A stretch of 6,449 nucleotides of DNA from assembly GCA_024635885.1 (NCBI GenBank), contig JAGXIA010000096.1, positions 1 to 6,449 of the forward strand. The letters run 5' to 3'. The notes under the pieces were generated by a model that saw only the letters and a program-made list of their open reading frames with translations, ran no database searches and was not told the origin of the DNA. The DNA is from Helicobacteraceae bacterium. GTDB taxonomy: Bacteria; Campylobacterota; Campylobacteria; Campylobacterales; Sulfurimonadaceae. The position numbers and the translations under genes were made by a program. This document shows, piece by piece, positions 4,373 through 6,449 of the stretch (positions are counted from its first letter, which is position 1; each line of letters opens with the position of its first letter).

Positions 4373-6260
4373 GGCTTATCTGGAACGCAGTAAAAAAATA
4401 AATAAAATAGAGGAGATTAAAAACTCCAAAAATCCTATGAGAGTTTTTGAACAGATAGAGATATACGCCAAAGAAGGCTATGCCTCAATCCCTGATGAAG
4501 ATAAAAAGTATTTCTTAAAATGTTTTGGTATTTTTGACAAAAACTCCAAAACACCACAACAATTTATGATGAGAGTAAGAGTAACCGGAGGCCATCTAAA
4601 TGCACTCCAAGCAAAAATTATAGGTGAAATAGCAAGAGATTATGGAGAGGATTATTTAGATATTACAACAAGAGCACAAGTAGAACTGAGATACCTTCAC
4701 ATTGAAGATATGCCACAAGTTCTGCAAAAACTTAAAAGTGCGGGCTTGGATTCTTACCAGACAGGTGTTGATAATTTTAGAAATATTGTAACCGACCCTT
4801 TAGATAAAGCAGGCTTCGACAACGTCCTTGCTTCCTATGAGCTTGTGCAAAAATTGCAGAAGCTATTTCTTTATAAGCCTGAATGGATCTCAACACTTCC
4901 AAGAAAGTTCAATACAGCTATAACGGGTTCACTCTCTAACAGATGTAATGTCTTTGGTCATGACTGCTCTTTTGTTTTAGCTCAAAAAGATGGTGTTTAT
5001 GGCTATAACATGTACCTTGGAGGCAAAGTAGGTGTTATTGCCAAAGATACAGATATATTTTTAGCTTCAGAGGATGAAGTGCTTATTGCCTATGAAGCTA
5101 TTATAGAGCTATTTAAAAAATTTGGGTTTAGGGACAATAGAAACAAAAATCGATTGCACTATTTAATAGAAGCCGTTGGAATGGATGAAATCTCTCGTGC
5201 TATTCGTGAGAAGGCAGGCTTTGACTTTGCAACTGCAGGTGAAACTATGACAAAGATGAATCCTAATGATACAGAGCATGGAAAAGTACAGCTTCGTGAT
5301 GGAAGTTTTAGCGTTCAGATCGTTGTTCCTTCAGGTGTTTTTACTGGAAGTGCACTTATAGAAGTGTCCGAGTTGAGCGAAAAATATGCAAATGGCGAAA
5401 TAAGATTCAGTGTTGAACAAAATATCTATATCCTTGGCGTAAAAGATGTAAATACAATGCTTAAAGAGGAGTTGTTTGAGACATATAAAAATGTAAACAC
5501 TCCCTATTTCAACAACCTTATCGCATGTGCAGGAACCAAACATTGTACTTTTGGGGTTATTGAGAATAAAGAAGATGCAATTAATATGGCTGAATATTTG
5601 AGTAAAAATGTAGCTTTAGAATCCGGAAAAATAAGAATGTACTGGTCGGCCTGTGTCAAAGGCTGTGGCACACATGAGATTGCAGATATAGGTTTTGAAG
5701 GATGTAAGGTGAAGGTAAATGGAGTCGTCGAAGACGGTGTTCATATTACTCTTGGAGGAAAAGTAGTAAGTGAGGGTAAACATGGATATTCTGTTATAAA
5801 GTCAGCCCCATTGAAGTTTGCCCATTTATATATTGAGAGTCTTGTTCTTGGCTATAAGAAATTACGAGTCAAAAATGAATCTTTTGAAAATTACCACGAC
5901 CGAGTTCTCTCTTTATACAGTTCGGCATATATAGGTTTTGTAATGCAATTTGAGGCCTATTTAAGGGATAAAAATATAGAGATAGATTTTAATTTTAACA
6001 CACTGGCTAAAACTGGAAAAAATGAAGAGTTCGAGATTTTTGAATTTGGCAGAAAACTTTATTACCAACTTTCAAAAGAGACACCGTTTACTGCCTACAG
6101 GGGCTTCACAAATAAAAATAAAAAAGAAAAAGCAAAGGATATTAGAATGTTAGTCCCCAAAATTGACGAAAATTTAGCGCTTTTGATATCTGGGACGCTA
6201 GAGAGTGAAGACAAAAGAGCGGGTAGCTTTTCGGAGTTGCTGAGTCATATCGCATTGTAA
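4356..6260 (+). CDS. nirA: Siroheme [4Fe-4S] nitrite reductase (probably ferredoxin-dependent) with novel C-terminal extension
   Basis: Predicted cytoplasmic reduction of nitrite to ammonium. Two ferredoxin-like half domains (about 66-128 and 308-362) alternate with siroheme/Fe-S domains. Four cysteines ligate the cluster and siroheme: Cys391 and Cys397 (C-x5-C, CAGTKHC) and Cys433 and Cys437 (C-x3-C, CVKGC). Siroheme-region residues include RVRVTGG (73-79) and DITTRAQVELR (102-112). PRKFN (182-186) has Asn186 where assimilatory sulfite reductases have Lys (PRKFK), which favours nitrite over sulfite. No flavin or NADH domain is present, so an external donor such as ferredoxin is inferred. The family's usual ending, GESF..F..R, appears at 507-516 (NESFENYHDR). 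About 116 further residues follow, longer than typical NirA. The last ~75 of these (560-634) resemble the end of a protein kinase C-lobe. The core assignment is firm; the tail's role is unknown. Confidence 0.93.
   Translation: MKKLHEAYLERSKKINKIEEIKNSKNPMRVFEQIEIYAKEGYASIPDEDKKYFLKCFGIFDKNSKTPQQFMMRVRVTGGHLNALQAKIIGEIARDYGEDYLDITTRAQVELRYLHIEDMPQVLQKLKSAGLDSYQTGVDNFRNIVTDPLDKAGFDNVLASYELVQKLQKLFLYKPEWISTLPRKFNTAITGSLSNRCNVFGHDCSFVLAQKDGVYGYNMYLGGKVGVIAKDTDIFLASEDEVLIAYEAIIELFKKFGFRDNRNKNRLHYLIEAVGMDEISRAIREKAGFDFATAGETMTKMNPNDTEHGKVQLRDGSFSVQIVVPSGVFTGSALIEVSELSEKYANGEIRFSVEQNIYILGVKDVNTMLKEELFETYKNVNTPYFNNLIACAGTKHCTFGVIENKEDAINMAEYLSKNVALESGKIRMYWSACVKGCGTHEIADIGFEGCKVKVNGVVEDGVHITLGGKVVSEGKHGYSVIKSAPLKFAHLYIESLVLGYKKLRVKNESFENYHDRVLSLYSSAYIGFVMQFEAYLRDKNIEIDFNFNTLAKTGKNEEFEIFEFGRKLYYQLSKETPFTAYRGFTNKNKKEKAKDIRMLVPKIDENLALLISGTLESEDKRAGSFSELLSHIAL
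6033..6257 (+). other. Kinase C-lobe-like tail of NirA (residues 560-634)
   Basis: The tail begins EIFEFGRKLYYQL with Pro577-Phe578, parallel to the kinase at the window start: EIFSIGVTLYLLL (399-411) with Pro416-Tyr417. Eight of the first 19 positions are identical. From Pro-Tyr/Phe to the conserved C-lobe arginine the spacing is equal: Arg460 in the kinase and Arg621 in NirA. The tail closes with RAGSFSELL, against RYEHYSEMA in the kinase. These are kinase helices F to I. The catalytic loop, DFG and ATP-binding parts are absent, so this piece cannot be an active kinase. The resemblance was found by eye and no score was computed. Confidence 0.5.
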
Positions 6261-6274
6261 ATAGATTTCGCGAG

Positions 6275-6315
6275 TTAGATGTGATACAATCATAAAATGA
6301 AACTATCACATTTAA
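6275..6315. repeat. 12-bp inverted repeat around the start codon of the last gene
   Basis: TTAGATGTGATA (6275-6286) and TATCACATTTAA (6304-6315) are complementary at 11 of 12 positions, the exception being a G-U pair in RNA, with 8 bp perfect next to the loop. The 17-base loop holds the ATG at 6297. It could be an operator across the promoter/start, or an RNA hairpin on read-through transcripts from nirA. No T run follows, so it is not a standard terminator. Confidence 0.5.
6282..6290 (+). promoter_or_regulatory. Candidate extended -10 (TGATACAAT) for the last gene
   Basis: TG-A-TACAAT matches the extended -10 pattern TGnTATAAT with one mismatch. Transcription would begin about 6296-6298, at or next to the ATG at 6297. 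No Shine-Dalgarno sequence precedes that ATG, consistent with a leaderless mRNA. No -35 is evident. Confidence 0.45.
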
Positions 6316-6449
6316 AACAAATAATCACTTATTTACAAAACTTTACAAAAATATCAGCTATTCATAGAGTCTCCGACACCATCGTTAAAATTGTATTTGA
6401 CAAGGATAATGAGGTTTATTTTGAGATGCAACGCTCAAATTCAACTATG
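6297..6449 (+). CDS. NFACT/FbpA-family (RqcH-like) protein, N-terminal fragment, cut by window end
   Basis: The frame is open for 51 codons to the window edge, with an in-frame TGA at 6282-6284, so the ATG at 6297 is the only usable ATG start. The peptide begins MKLSHLKQIITYLQNF and continues with IHRVSDTIVKIVFDKD and YFEMQRSNS. It resembles the N-terminus of NFACT (fibronectin-binding A / Tae2 / RqcH) proteins in Campylobacterota, where a leading helix is followed by strands and an 'RS.S' segment. Family members bind ribosomes or tRNA in rescue of stalled nascent chains. The gene is probably unrelated to nitrite assimilation and has its own promoter-like element in the 36-bp gap after nirA. 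The match rests on memory of the family and a short fragment. Confidence 0.6.
   Translation, partial: MKLSHLKQIITYLQNFTKISAIHRVSDTIVKIVFDKDNEVYFEMQRSNSTM

Noticed and set aside
4356..6260. Assimilatory sulfite reductase instead of nitrite reductase
   Set aside because: The PRKFN motif and the narK neighbour favour nitrite, although side activity on sulfite cannot be excluded.
6280..6310. TGTGA...TCACA as a CRP site
   Set aside because: The half-sites are separated by far more than the 6 bases of a CRP site, so it is better described as a long-loop inverted repeat.
1..6449. CRISPR arrays, tRNA or rRNA genes, insertion sequences
   Set aside because: No regularly spaced repeats, tRNA-like cloverleaf sequence, rRNA sequence or transposase features were seen.

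Overview
This 6.4-kb window is AT-rich and tightly packed, with all genes on the + strand. The low GC content, the short intergenic gaps, the AAGGA-type ribosome sites and the protein sequences suggest a Campylobacterota (Epsilonproteobacteria) genome, probably something like Sulfurimonas. That assignment is an inference from reading alone; no database search was possible.

Layout: (1) 1-1560, a PP2C phosphatase/Ser-Thr kinase fusion with a C-terminal membrane anchor, apparently missing its first ~30-40 residues at the window edge. (2) 1561-1769, a 209-bp AT-rich gap with no gene, holding a probable promoter, two related small palindromes and a leader hairpin. (3) 1770-3050, a NarK/NNP-type nitrate/nitrite transporter. 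(4) 3083-4372, a CysG-like siroheme synthase fusion with a shortened middle domain. (5) 4356-6260, a siroheme [4Fe-4S] nitrite reductase overlapping cysG by 17 bp and carrying a ~115-residue C-terminal extension. (6) 6297 to the window end, the first 51 codons of a probable NFACT/FbpA (RqcH-like) protein with its own promoter-like element.

Genes 3-5 form a coherent nitrite/nitrate assimilation operon: import of nitrate/nitrite, synthesis of the siroheme cofactor, and six-electron reduction of nitrite to ammonium. No nitrate reductase is present in the window; it may lie upstream or be shared with respiration. PP2C-kinase fusions are known neighbours of nitrate assimilation genes in several proteobacteria, so the first gene is probably a regulator of this pathway, but its substrate is unknown.

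The most notable observation is that the last ~75 residues of the nitrite reductase look like the end of a Ser/Thr kinase C-lobe. They align almost without gaps to the corresponding part of the kinase encoded at the start of the same window. Together with the membrane-anchored kinase/phosphatase, this hints at a phosphorylation-linked or kinase-derived control layer on nitrite assimilation. Other points of interest are the shortened siroheme synthase, the paired palindromes upstream of narK, and a 12-bp inverted repeat that brackets the start codon of the last gene.
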